In this document: positions 52,177 to 61,463 of the stretch, piece by piece
Layout: every line of letters begins with the position of its first letter
How positions within the stretch are numbered: position 1 is the first letter of the stretch
Source: Streptomyces agglomeratus
GTDB lineage: Bacteria > Actinomycetota > Actinomycetes > Streptomycetales > Streptomycetaceae
Assembly: GCF_001746415.1 (NCBI RefSeq)
Contig: NZ_MEHJ01000001.1
Location: 8,128,501-8,192,500, forward strand
DNA: 64,000 bases
Direction: 5' to 3'
Notes under the pieces: generated by a model
What the model was told of the DNA's origin: nothing
The model's input: only the letters and a program-made list of their open reading frames with translations
The model's database searches: none
Position numbers and translations under genes: made by a program

Positions 52177-53320
52177 CTGAGGTTTTCAGGGTGGGGTCGG
52201 TGGGTTGATGGCCAGTCTTGTGGCGGTGAGGCAGCCGTCGATGAGACGGGGTCGGAGTTGGATCCTGCGTAACTCGCTGCGGAGCTTGCGGTCGAGGTCG
52301 TCGGGTGTGGTGAAAGCGGTGTTGGCCATTGCTCTGCGCACGAGTGACCAGACGGCCTCGACGGGATTCAGGTCGGGTGCATACGGCGGAAGCCGGACGG
52401 TGGTGAGCCAGTCGTGTTCGGCCTCGTACCGCTTCAGCCCCGCGGCCAGATGAGTGTTGAGATTGTCCCAGACCACCACGATCGGTCCGTCGAGTTGGAT
52501 GTGTGCCCGCACCAGGAGGTCGCGATAGTCCTGCCAGGAGAAGCTCTTGCGGGCGCCCTTGAGCAGGAGGTGCGTGCGGGGCCGGTGGATGAGACGGCTC
52601 TTCTCGCCGGCCTTGTAGCAACACAGCGCGGCAACCGAGGTCCGGCGGCGGGACCTGCCACGCACGCGGATGACGGGGGTATGCCCGCGCCGGCCCCAGG
52701 TGCGGGCACGGGGCGGCGTCATCGAGAAGCCGGCCTCGTCCTCGAAGACGATCCAGGCCCCAGAGGCCGCCGCGAGCCTTTTACCCGGGGCCACACCTCC
52801 TTCTTCCACAGCTCCACCGCGTGCTCGTCACGCTCCAGTGCTCTGCGGGCGGGCGCCTGCCAGGACCAGCCGTGCCGTTTCAGTAGCCGCCACACCGTCG
52901 CCACCGACAGGCTCACTCGCAGCCGACGGCGGATCACCGCCTGGACCCGGACCAGGGTCCAGCGTTCGTCTTCGAAGCCGTGCGTCGCCGGGCCTTTGCC
53001 GAGTTCCTCCTCCAGCACAGTGAACTGGGCATCGGTGATGGCCGGTGAGTTCGCCGGACCCGCAGAACGCAGGCCCTCCATGCCGCCCTCGCGCCAGGCA
53101 CGGCGCCAGCGTTCCACCGACCGCACGCTCACTCGCAAGTCCTTCGCGATCACCGCGGTCTTCTCACCCGCCGCGAACCGTTGCCCGGCCTGAAGCCGGA
53201 TCTCCTCACGAAACGCCCGACGCTCAGCGGTCAGGCCCCCACCCTCCGAATACCTCATCCCACCGGCATACCGCAGGGATCATGAACCGTCACCACCCGA
53301 CGACAACACGAAAATCTCAG
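52177..53320 (-). mobile_element. IS630-family insertion sequence
   Basis: The left end starts CTGAGGTTTTC (52177) and the reverse complement of the right end starts CTGAGATTTTC (53320), imperfect inverted repeats with similar inner bases. TA dinucleotides flank both ends (52175-52176 and 53321-53322), matching the TA target duplication of IS630. Transposase is in two overlapping frames on the minus strand. Appears complete. Confidence 0.85.
52186..53258 (-). CDS. IS630-family transposase in two frames (probable -1 frameshift)
   Basis: The first frame (52719-53258) has the HTH region (RFAAGEKTAVIAKDLRVSVR, SVERWRRAWREGGMEGL). The second (52186-52809) has the DDE core: VFEDEAGFSMTPP, IVVVWDNLNTHLAAGL and PDLNPVEAVWSLVRRAM. 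The frames join in GTA AAA GGC (TTTT on the plus strand, 52779-52782); a -1 slip on A AAA G gives RVKRLAAASGAWIVFEDEAG. This looks like programmed frameshifting rather than decay. Confidence 0.85.
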
Positions 53321-53355
53321 TAACGGCCTTCCCCTAACGGTCGGGACCCTGAGAT

Positions 53356-53625
53356 CTAGGAGGCTGCAGCCTTCAGCCATTCAGCGTAGCGATCCACACT
53401 GACAGTGAGGTCTCTATCCCTGTCACTGAGCATTTTCAGAGTGGCCACCGATCGGGTGACGAGCTCTGGAGCCGGAGTCCAGTTCTGCCCAGGCCACTCG
53501 CCGGTGAGCGCCTCGCAAGGCACCACCCCTGCGGGTGAGAGCTGAAAAGGCTCACTGAGGCAGCCGAGATGAAGGGAGACGCCCAGCGCACCCGAGAGCA
53601 TGTACGAAGGACGCCACGCGGTCAC
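53356..53625 (-). CDS. Hypothetical protein
   Basis: 89 residues from GTG 53625: SLHLGCLSEPFQLSPAGVVP and ELVTRSVATLKMLSDRDRDL. Codon bias is acceptable, no domain known. Probably carried in operon with, or part of, a gene cut by rearrangement upstream. Confidence 0.4.
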   Translation of the reverse strand: MTAWRPSYMLSGALGVSLHLGCLSEPFQLSPAGVVPCEALTGEWPGQNWTPAPELVTRSVATLKMLSDRDRDLTVSVDRYAEWLKAAAS

Positions 53626-54031
53626 GGTGGGAACTGCGCTGCACGAGTCTGCTCACCGGCGTACATCGCGAACTCCCGGTCCGTGCCAGCGAGCAGGGCC
53701 GCCGCGAGGAGGAGCGTACCAAGCACCGGGTGGAGCGCCGCGACGGCGACCCATGTGCGGGAACAGCTGAGGACCTTCGACCGCTCAGCGATGCCTGTTG
53801 CCGCCGTACGCCTGGGGGTGGTCGCCAGGATTGCCGCGCGGTCAGGACTGCATTGCGTACGGCGGCGAGCGCAGACCCGGTTGGCCTGAGTGAACCTGCT
53901 CCGGGGCCGGCTTATTTGCGGCCCGGGTGGCGGTCGCGTGATGAAGCTGGTGGCGCTGGATCCTGGCGGGCTGCTGGGCCCGTTGAGGGGCCACCGAGAT
54001 GGACATGGGAGGACGTGGCAGCATCGGGTAG
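53626..54031. other. 400-bp stretch without a gene
   Basis: Only shadow-type open frames. Contains the upstream region of the RNase HI gene. Confidence 0.5.
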
Positions 54032-54589
54032 ATGGTGGAACGGATTACTGCCGCGTGTGACGGGGCGTCGAAGGGAAATCCCGGGCCGGCGGCCTGGGCG
54101 TGGGTCATTGCCGACGCGGACGGTGAGGTGGCGTCCTGGGAGGCGGGCCCACTGGGCCGGGCGACGAACAACCAGGCCGAGTTGACCGCTCTGCAGCGGC
54201 TGTTGGAAGCTACGGATCCGGCGGTGCCGCTTGAGGTGCGTATGGATTCGCAGTACGCGATGAAGGCGGTCACGACCTGGCTTCCGGGCTGGCGACGCAA
54301 GGGATGGAAGACGGCCGCAGGCTCGCCGGTGGCCAACCGGGACCTGGTAGTGGCCATCGATCAGCTGCTGACCGGCCGGGACGTGGAATTCGTCCACACT
54401 CCGGCGCACCAGGTTGACGGGGATCGGCTGAACGCGGCGGCCGACGGCGCGGCCAGTCACGTCGCCCGTACACAGCGGCCAGCCGGGTCCGCGGCCGGTT
54501 CGGCGCTGCCGCCGGCCGAGACCCCGGCCGTCGCGACACGTTCGAGCCGATCGGCCGTCCGAGGCGCCCTTCCTCCGGTGGTTCAGTGA
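54032..54589 (+). CDS. Ribonuclease HI-family protein
   Basis: 185 residues. AACDGASKGNPGPAAWAWVI, NNQAELTALQRLLEATDPAV and VRMDSQYAMKAVTTWLPGWR carry the catalytic Asp, Glu and Asp; FVHTPAHQVDGDRLNAAADG holds the basic/His loop and last Asp. It degrades RNA in RNA/DNA hybrids. A C-terminal ~40-residue Ala/Ser-rich tail extends past the domain. It is followed by a coupled 39-residue ORF. Confidence 0.88.
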   Translation: MVERITAACDGASKGNPGPAAWAWVIADADGEVASWEAGPLGRATNNQAELTALQRLLEATDPAVPLEVRMDSQYAMKAVTTWLPGWRRKGWKTAAGSPVANRDLVVAIDQLLTGRDVEFVHTPAHQVDGDRLNAAADGAASHVARTQRPAGSAAGSALPPAETPAVATRSSRSAVRGALPPVVQ

Positions 54590-54705
54590 AAGCGAAGTTC
54601 CCGGGCCGGTGCTCCTGCGGACGCCCCTACGCCAAGGGCGAGACGATCACGAAGAACGCCAGCGGCTGGGGCCACCCGGACTGCGTGGTGGCGGCCCCTG
54701 CGTAG
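54586..54705 (+). CDS. 39-residue Cys-pair protein coupled to RNase HI
   Basis: GTG 54586 overlaps the RNase HI stop (GTGA). KFPGRCSCGRPYAKGETITK and GWGHPDCVV resemble a small zinc-binding fold (CxC...HxxC) of the kind fused to nucleases in some actinobacteria. It may bind nucleic acid together with the nuclease. Confidence 0.55.
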   Translation: MKAKFPGRCSCGRPYAKGETITKNASGWGHPDCVVAAPA

Positions 54706-55132
54706 ATCACCGCCCCGGCGTCCGCGGCCTGCCGCCGCCCCCATAGGGCATGGAGAATCTGGCCTACTCGCTTTCCGGGCCCGGCGCCCCATCGTTTCCG
54801 CCGAACAAGAGGCAGTGAAAACACGTCGCGTGCGACACGGACTGAGGTCTGGTTGAGTGCTGCTCTGCTGCTTGGCTTTGTTCGCGTGTAGTGGTTCTGG
54901 CTCAACTTGTGTTTGCGCCGTGAGGCGCTGTTGGTTCGAGTGGAGGTGGAAGACCTGCACCAACCCGCTGTCGCAGCAGCCGGGTTGAAGCTGAGGGCAG
55001 CCTGATCCGGGTGATGCCGGGGAGGGCGAGAGCGGCCCTGACAAAGCCGGGACGTTTCCAGTACTGCCAGATGGGGCGGGTCCGGCGAGCGTGATGGAGA
55101 AGAGTACGCGAGGAACCGGCGTTTTACGTCTC
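54706..55132. other. 430-bp stretch without a gene
   Basis: No supported gene; a locally T-rich patch (54840-54930) between GC-rich sequence. Confidence 0.5.
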
Positions 55133-55238
55133 TTAGTGAGCGGTTCGTGAGTCTTTAAGTGGATCTGCTGTCGCCTAATGGTGTGGTGGCAGGGCGGAAT
55201 CTGCCGGTCCGCGGTTGTTGATCTGGTGATGTGATCGG

Positions 55239-56086
55239 GTGAGTGAACGCAAGCGGTATCCGAGTGACTTATCGGACGAGCAGTGGTCGTTGATCGAGCC
55301 GGTGATCACCGCGTGGAAGGACCGGCACCGCTCGGTCAGCGGCCACCAGGGCGCCTACGACATGCGGGAGATCGTGAACGCGATCCTCTACCAGGGGCGG
55401 ACCGGCTGCCAGTGGGCCTACCTCCCGCACGACCTGCCGCCCAAGAGCGCGACCTACTACTACTTCGCCGCCTGGCGGGACGACGGAACCGACCAGGTCA
55501 TCCATGAACTCCTGCGCTGCCAGGTCCGTGAACGAGCCCGCCGATTAGAGGACCCGTCCCTGGTGGTCCTGGACACCCAGAGTGTCCATGCGGCCGCCGG
55601 GGTCCCCGCCGCCACGACCGGCCATGATCCGGCCAAGCGGGTGCCCGGACGCAAACGCGGACTGGCCGTGGACGTCCTCGGCCTGGTCATCGCGGTCGTC
55701 GTCCTCGCCGCGAACACCCACGACAACGCCGCGGGCATCGTCCTGCTGGACCAGGTCGCCGAGCACGCCGGCAAAACCGTCCGCAAAGCCCTGGTCGACC
55801 AGGGCTTCAAGAACCAGGTCGTCATGCACGGCGCCGGCCTGGGAATCGACGTCGAGATCGTCCGACGCAACCCACAGGACAAGGGGTTCGTGCCGCAGCC
55901 GAAGCGGTGGAGGTCGAGCAGACCTACGGGATCCTGATACTGCACCGGCGCCTGGTCCGCGACTACGAGCACCGCCCCTCCTCCTCCGCCTCCCGCGTCT
56001 ACTGGGCGATGACCCACGTCATGACCCGACGCCTCACCGGCGCGAACACCCCCACCTGGCGCACGGCGCAGGCGGCGGCAGCGTGA
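55239..56086 (+). pseudogene. IS5-family transposase, frameshifted near the 3' end
   Basis: GTG 55239 start. RYPSDLSDEQWSLIEPVITA and GCQWAYLPHDLPPKSATYYY are the N-terminal DUF4096-like part; LVVLDTQSVHAAAGVPAATT and VLAANTHDNAAGIVLLDQVA give the first two acidic residues. At TGGAGGTCG (about 55910) one base is missing: the next frame resumes VEQTYGILILHRRLVRDYEH with the last acidic residue and ends at 56086. Probably inactive. Confidence 0.8.
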
Positions 56087-56481
56087 ACGTCCGGCCCCTG
56101 CTCGACGCCCTGGACCTCCAGGAAGACGCCGCCCAGGCCCTGGCCGACGACCTCCGCGCACAGATGGACGACCTGCAGACCCGGTTGCGGGAGGCCGAGA
56201 CGCACCTGGAGCACCTCGCGATCACCCGCAAGACCGTCATCGGCCTCGCCGACCGGCTCCCGGCCGGCCCGCCGGATCTGCCCGAGCACCCGGACTACCC
56301 CCGCATCCTCGACGCCTTCAACCACGCAGCCGGGCCGCTACGGGCCAAGGACGTCTGCGAAGCCCTTGGCCACGAACTGCTGCCGAAGAACGTCGAAGGC
56401 ACCCGCGCCAAGCTGAAACGACTGGTCAAACTCGGGATCCTCACCGAGGCCGACACCGGCAACTTCGCCAGGAAGCAATAG
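56083..56481 (+). CDS. IS-associated accessory protein
   Basis: 132 residues from GTG 56083, overlapping the transposase stop (GTGA). An N-terminal coiled coil (LADDLRAQMDDLQTRLREAE) is followed by a winged-helix-like part (GPLRAKDVCEALGHELLPKN, GTRAKLKRLVKLGILTEADT). It occurs coupled to transposases of this type in Streptomyces as I recall; a role in transposition is inferred. Confidence 0.65.
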   Translation: MNVRPLLDALDLQEDAAQALADDLRAQMDDLQTRLREAETHLEHLAITRKTVIGLADRLPAGPPDLPEHPDYPRILDAFNHAAGPLRAKDVCEALGHELLPKNVEGTRAKLKRLVKLGILTEADTGNFARKQ

Positions 56482-56924
56482 CCGACAGAACCTCCACCAG
56501 CGGCCTTGCTCCCACCTCAGCCAGAAACGGACATCGTCTTACGAACCGCCCACTTAAAGTGCCTCCGGCTCGAACCTGGTGGATCGGGGCCGGTAGCGGT
56601 GCGTATGCGGGTCATCCTTTCGGGTGGTCTGACAACTCCTGGGTCGGTCTACGAAAGCTGGCCGGGAGGCCACGGGGAAAGTCTGCGGCGTACTCGTGGC
56701 GATGCCGCAGGGACACAGTCGGGCTCCTCCTTCATCGAGCGAACCACAGTGAACACGGGAACCGTCCGAACCTCGCCCTGTCGTCTGCTGCCAGCAGGCT
56801 GTTGGGCTGGCGCATCGACCGCGATCGGTTGGGGACGGGGCGGAGCCGCCGTAGTACTCCGAGGCCGGGAAGCCGGCCGCATGGGGAAGGGCGGCAGCGG
56901 TATCGAGAAGGGAAGGATGCTGCA

Positions 56925-58369
56925 ATGCCGGAAGACGCCCCGCTGAACAGCGGAGCTCCGGGCCTCGGGCCCGGGTACTGGAGATGCAGGCCAAGCTTCA
57001 CCGTTGGACGGTGGCCGATCCCGGCCGCCGGTTCGATGACCTGTTCAACTTCGTGCACGACCCGGCGACGCTGTTGGTGGCGTTCGACCGGGTCGCGGGC
57101 AACCAGGGAGCCCGGACCCCGGCGTCGACGGCCTGACCGCTATTGATGTCGAGGAGTCATCGGTGTTCCCGTTCCTGTACGACCTGCGGGCCGCCTCAAG
57201 GACGCTCGTTCCGTCCTTTGCCGGTGCGGGAACGCAGCATTCCCAAGCCGGGAGGCTCGGAAGGTCCGCAAGCTCGGGATTCCGACGATTGCGGACCGGG
57301 TCGTTCAGGCAGCGCTGAAGCTGGTGCTGGAACCGATCTTCGAGGCCGACTTCAAGCCGGTCTCCTACGGGTTCCGGCCCCGACGGCGGGCCCAGGACGC
57401 GATCGCCGAGATCCACTATTTCGGCACCCGGGGTATCGCTGGGTGCTGGATGCGGACATCGAGGCATGCTTCGACTCGATCGACCACACGGCTCTCATGG
57501 ACCGAGTGCGTCACCGGGTGAAGGACAAGCGCGTGCTGACGCTGGTCAAAGCCTTTCTCAAAGCCGGAGTTCTCACGGAACTCGGCGAGAACAAGGAGAC
57601 ACTGACCGGCACCCCGCAAGGCGGCATCCTGTCCCCACTGCTGGCGAACATCGCCCTGTCGGCGCTCGACGAGCACCTGCACGGACCATGGGAACCAGGT
57701 GGGGCAATGGCCACCGAAGGCAAACGCGCCTACCGGCGCCGCAAAGGTCACCCCACGTGGCGGGTCGTCCGCTACGCGGATGACTTCGTCGTCCTGGTGC
57801 ACGGCACCGAGGCCGACACCGCGGCACTGCGCGAAGAAGTCGCTGACGTGCTCGAACCTCTGGGATTGCGCCTGTCACAGGCAAAGACTCGGATCACGCA
57901 CATGAGCGACGGGTTCGACTTCCTGGGCTTCCGCATCCAGTGGAAACGCAAAGGAGGCACGACCAAGTGGCACGTCTACACCTTCATCGCCGACCGGCCC
58001 ATCCGGTCGCTGAAGGCGAAGGTCCGTGCTCTGACAGGCAGGACATCGCAGCAGGATCTCGCCACCGTGCTGAAGAGACTCACTCAGATCATGCGCGGTT
58101 GGGCCAACTACTTCAAGCACGCTGTCGCCAAGCATGTCTTCGACAGGCTCGACGCCTTCGTGTGGTGGCGTCTCATCCGCATGCTGCGGGAACGTCACCG
58201 ATGGAGTTGGGGCGACATCCGCCGCCGGTTCACCACCCCCACCGGGCGGTGGCTTCCGATCGCGGCGGACGGGGACGAGCTGTTCCGGATCGCATCGGTC
58301 ACGGTCAGCCGTTACCGATACCGAGCCAGCACGATCCCCAACCCTTGGCAGCCTGCGAACCCCGTCTGA
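56925..58369 (+). pseudogene. Group II intron reverse transcriptase/maturase with multiple frameshifts
   Basis: RT motifs are spread over several frames: [40 protein letters not shown], then the last continuous piece with [46 protein letters not shown] (YADD active site) and a maturase/GIIM-like end (LTQIMRGWANYFKHAVAKHV). At least four frame breaks lie between 56960 and 57460. The protein is non-functional as written unless the sequence has errors. Confidence 0.8.
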
Positions 58370-58385
58370 CGGCAGAGACCGTGGA

Positions 58386-58419
58386 GAGCCCGTTGCGTTG
58401 AGAGACGCACGGCGGGTTC
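58386..58419 (+). ncRNA. Group II intron domain V
   Basis: 34-nt hairpin beginning GAGCCCGTTGCGTT and ending CGGCGGGTTC, with GAGA tetraloop and the AGC triad near its base. It is the catalytic core of the ribozyme. Confidence 0.75.
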
Positions 58420-58581
58420 GGCGAGAGGTCCGGAGAAACGGACCGGGAGCAATCCCGGCACCGCGCTCCGGGCCTACTCAGCGGATCACCACGCTGAGTG
58501 ACGTTTGTCGGGTGGGCGGGTCCGCGGGAGGCTGCCTGAAAATGATCCGTCCCCAGAGCGATGTGACTGACAGTTCGGCCC

Positions 58582-58965
58582 GTGGAAGAAGTCGTGCTCC
58601 GGCTGGAGGAGTTACTGTTCCGGTCGATCTCGGACGTGGCTGTGCTGTCGGTCGACGTGAACGATGAGGCGGTACGCATCGAGGCCCGGAGCACTGTGGC
58701 CGGGTCCGATTGCCCTGGCTGCGGAAGTTGGTCGCGGCGAATTCACAGCTCCTACCTGCGCTTTCCTGCTGATGTGCCCAGCGGAGGCAGACGGGTCGCT
58801 CTCTGTTTACGCGTCCGAAGGTTCCTCTGCCCGGTGATCTCGTGCGGGCGGCGGACCTTCGCCGAACAGCTGCCAGGGTTGACCCGTCGGTACGGTCGGC
58901 GGACCGAGCGCCTGCGGTCGACGCTGGCCGCGGTCGGCCTCGCGCTCGCCGGGCGGGCCGGTGCC
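58582..58965 (+). pseudogene. ISL3-family transposase N-terminal fragment
   Basis: About 128 codons: an N-terminal ISL3 zinc-finger region (SDCPGCGSWSRRIHSSYLRF, FLCPVISCGRRTFAEQLPGL) and the following helix (YGRRTERLRSTLAAVGLALA). After GRAGA homology stops and the frame turns into shadow sequence; the DDE core is gone. Confidence 0.75.
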
Positions 58966-59180
58966 CAAACGGGCGGGCAACTCGGCACGGGTGCGGGCGA
59001 GCCGCTCCCATCGGCTTCGGCAGGTCCTCGTCTCCGTCGAGGTTCACGACGGCCCTGGCACGGGTTGGCCGGGGCCGTCGCGACGGACCGCGATGTCCTC
59101 CGCCAGTCAGTAAGTAACTGTGGTAGCGCTTCGGGCGGTGCAGATTCGCCATGAGTGCACCGTGCGCCCGGGCCCGCGGG

Positions 59181-59672
59181 TCAGGACTCGGTGCGGCGCG
59201 GGGCTCCGCGCCGGGGGCGGAAGGTGGCCCCGGCGTCTTCGAGCAGGCGGTGGACGCCGCCGTAGGAGCGACCCGTCTCCTCGGCCAGGGCCCGGATGCT
59301 CGCACCTGAGTCGTACTTCTTCTTCAGGTCCTCGGCGAGCTTGTCCCGGTCCGGGCCGGGCGTGAGCCGACGGGCCGGAGTCTTGTTCGAGGGTTTGGAC
59401 CCCCACGTCGGGCTGGTGCAGTCCGCGGCCCCCGATTCCGCGCTCTGGCGTCGGGGCCGCGTCAACGGCTCCCGGTTCCGCCCCTTCCAGGCCGTGCTGT
59501 CGACAGCCCTGGTCTCCCGCGGGACCAGGGCTTCGTGCTGCCCGGCGTCGTTTTGTGCGCCCTCGGCGGGCGCCTGCGGTTCCTTGGGATGCGGTGCGGG
59601 GACGGTGGGGGCCGTGCCCGCACCGCGCGTCAGCGTCCGGGCCAGGGGGACCGGCGGGCCAGGATCGTCCAC
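59181..59672 (-). CDS. Small helix-turn-helix protein
   Basis: The C-terminal ~65 residues form a clear HTH of the Streptomyces 'DKLAEDLKKKYDSGASIRAL' type, with AEETGRSYGGVHRLLEDAGA as the recognition part. The N-terminal ~95 residues are Pro/Ala-rich and may be unstructured or out of true frame; the native start could be nearer residue 85. Probably a DNA-binding protein. Confidence 0.55.
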   Translation of the reverse strand: MDDPGPPVPLARTLTRGAGTAPTVPAPHPKEPQAPAEGAQNDAGQHEALVPRETRAVDSTAWKGRNREPLTRPRRQSAESGAADCTSPTWGSKPSNKTPARRLTPGPDRDKLAEDLKKKYDSGASIRALAEETGRSYGGVHRLLEDAGATFRPRRGAPRRTES

Positions 59673-59923
59673 TCCTCATCCGCCCGGCCGGGAACGAGAC
59701 GGCCGTCCGTCTCCCACCGCCGGGCCAACTCGGTGAAGATCGGCTCCAGCTCTGCGCGAGGAACCGTTTCACCGCTGCTTCGCTGCACGCCGATGACAGG
59801 CGTGAGCCGCATCGTCGTGGTCACGTCTCCTTCAACGCCGCCCGGGCCGTCCGGGTTACCCACGCGCACGCAGTGCCGAATTCCTCCAAGGCAGACAGCA
59901 AGCTGGCCGGCGCCGCGAGCCAT
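59630..59923 (-). CDS. Hypothetical protein
   Basis: 97 residues from ATG 59923: VTTTMRLTPVIGVQRSSGET and RAELEPIFTELARRWETDGR look like a real soluble protein. The same frame stays open upstream to 60244 with a Cys-rich, less convincing stretch. It overlaps the HTH gene's start region. No family known. Confidence 0.4.
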   Translation of the reverse strand: MARGAGQLAVCLGGIRHCVRVGNPDGPGGVEGDVTTTMRLTPVIGVQRSSGETVPRAELEPIFTELARRWETDGRLVPGRADEEWTILARRSPWPGR

Positions 59924-60406
59924 GATGGTTTCCCGTTCGGCGTCGATGACGAGGCCGCCGCTGTCAGCCCGGTAGCCCCGGGCCCCAGGTCCCGGATGGG
60001 GGCGGTTCACACGGCGCGGCGCACCGCGGAGAACCCTCAACCCAGGGGGCGGCACCGGCGCACACCAGCAGTGAGTGCGCTCCTGTTGCTTTTCGCCATT
60101 CACCATCGCGGTACAGCCTGACCAGGTCGCAGCCGTTCTTCGCAGGTGAGGGGCATCCGACGGATGAAGCTCGCAGGACTTCGTCGGTTGGCGACGGTGG
60201 CCACATAGGCACCAGAAAGGACGTTCTCCGAGGTCAGCAGTCAAGGCTTCCCGCCTGATGGGCAGCCGGGCGGTGTGCCGGGCCTGGCTTGATGACGTCC
60301 TGGCCCGGCTCGGCCTCGTGATGATCCATCAGTTTCTGTCAGTGCCCGCTGCTACACCAATTTCAGGGACGGGCCGCGAGTGCGGCTTGCCGACGGGAGG
60401 GGACAC

Positions 60407-60622
60407 ATGTCGAAGGTGCCGGACGGGTTCCACTACGTGCGCGGACACATCCGCCGTAATCCGAAGCCGGGGAGCGGGAAGCGGATGAGCGGCTGGATGA
60501 TCGCCGGCCTTGCGGCCGGCGTGTGGTTGTGGGGGCAGGTGTTCGGGTTCGGAGAGACAACCACGAACACGACGCCGCCCGCGCAACCGCAGCCGGCCAT
60601 CTCCACTCCGGCCACTCGCTGA
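60407..60622 (+). CDS. Small membrane protein, first gene of the Mrr module
   Basis: 71 residues from ATG 60407 (GGGAGG upstream). PDGFHYVRGHIRRNPKPGSG is followed by one membrane helix (GWMIAGLAAGVWLWGQVFGF) and a Thr/Pro-rich tail. The stop overlaps the next start (TGATG), so it is coupled to the nuclease gene. Confidence 0.7.
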   Translation: MSKVPDGFHYVRGHIRRNPKPGSGKRMSGWMIAGLAAGVWLWGQVFGFGETTTNTTPPAQPQPAISTPATR

Positions 60623-61302
60623 TGGGACGCAAGCGGTTACGTCTTCGCCGCCCGCGCGGCGCGGCCGAGGTCCTCTCGGCCGCCGTCGTGGCCCTGGCCG
60701 TCCTGGTCATGGCCGTCCGGACGGCCGCCGCGGCGGTCTGGGCGCTCAAGGACGCGTGGCCGTTCCTTCTGGCCCTGGTCCTGCTGGCGGGGGCCGTCGG
60801 CGCCTGGAGGGTCGCGCGGGCCGTGGGCGGTCGGCGACGTGACGCTGAACGGCTGGCTGCGCTGCAGATCACGCTGGCGGAGTTCGATGCCATGGACGAC
60901 CGGCAGTTCGAGTACACGTTGCGGGATCTGCTGGTCCGTGACGGCTGGCCGGCGCGCCGGGTGGGCGGTGGCGGTGATCAGGCCGCTGACGTGATCGGTG
61001 ACCACCAGCAGCGCGGCCGGATCGTCCTGCAAGCCAAGCACACCCGCGTCGGCGGCAAGGTGGGGTCGTCGGTGATGTACACCGTGAAGGGGACGGCCGG
61101 CCCAGCGCACCGAGCCGACCACGCCGTCGTTGTCACCAACGGCACCTTCACCCGTGACGCCATGGCCTGGGGCGACCTGCACGGCGTCCACTGGGTCGAC
61201 CGGGACAGACTCCGGCGCTGGGCGGAGAACGGAACCGCGCTGCACGAACTCCTAGGGCTGTCCGCCCGCTCCTGCGGCGCCCGCTTCAGGCGTGCTGCCT
61301 GA
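60622..61302 (+). CDS. Membrane-anchored Mrr-like restriction endonuclease
   Basis: 226 residues. Two N-terminal membrane helices (about residues 13-34, SAAVVALAVLVMAVRTAAAA, and 41-58) are followed by an Mrr_cat domain: QFEYTLRDLLVRDGWPARRV, GGGGDQAADVIGD and RIVLQAKHTRVGGKV give the Asp...Q-x-K nuclease motif. Mrr enzymes cut foreign or modified DNA; anchoring in the membrane suggests action on incoming DNA. Confidence 0.85.
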   Translation: MGRKRLRLRRPRGAAEVLSAAVVALAVLVMAVRTAAAAVWALKDAWPFLLALVLLAGAVGAWRVARAVGGRRRDAERLAALQITLAEFDAMDDRQFEYTLRDLLVRDGWPARRVGGGGDQAADVIGDHQQRGRIVLQAKHTRVGGKVGSSVMYTVKGTAGPAHRADHAVVVTNGTFTRDAMAWGDLHGVHWVDRDRLRRWAENGTALHELLGLSARSCGARFRRAA

Positions 61303-61340
61303 CAGGCCGCTCTCCCATCGTCAACGCTTTCGGAGGTGTG

Positions 61341-61433
61341 GTGTTCGACGAAGAGGGGTCACTGGACCCGCTGCTGAAGTTCCTGTTGTACGCCGTCCTT
61401 GCGCTGGCCGCGGGCAAGATGGTGTGGGAGTGA
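61341..61433 (+). CDS. 30-residue membrane peptide
   Basis: GTG 61341 with GGAGG 5 nt upstream encodes EEGSLDPLLKFLLYAVLALA and six more residues, a single membrane helix with an acidic N-terminus. It lies between the two nuclease genes and is probably a partner of one of them. Too short for homology. Confidence 0.5.
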   Translation: MFDEEGSLDPLLKFLLYAVLALAAGKMVWE

Positions 61434-61463
61434 CTCACAGAAGACGTCAGCCGGTGGATCACC

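Larger units (their letters stand above)
55136..56553 (+). mobile_element. IS5-family element (IS427-like)
   Basis: Left end GTGAGCGGTTCGTGAGTC (55136-55153) and the reverse complement of the right end GTGGGCGGTTCGTAAGAC (ending 56553) match at 15 of 18 bases. TTA flanks both ends (55133-55135 and 56554-56556), a 3-bp target duplication. Contents: a DDE transposase with one frameshift and a coupled accessory ORF. Confidence 0.8.
56559..58486 (+). mobile_element. Group II intron with decayed reverse transcriptase
   Basis: The 3' part has a clear domain V (58386-58419), a 34-nt hairpin with stem GAGCCCG/CGGGTTC, the catalytic AGC triad, and an upper stem GCGTT closed by a GAGA loop to GACGC. 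A likely domain VI and CTAC-type 3' end follow near 58483-58486. The 5' end is placed at GTGCC 56559, two bases beyond the IS5-like element's TTA duplication. The 5' boundary is inferred from the GTG(C/Y) consensus only. The intron-encoded protein is at 56925-58369. Confidence 0.65.
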
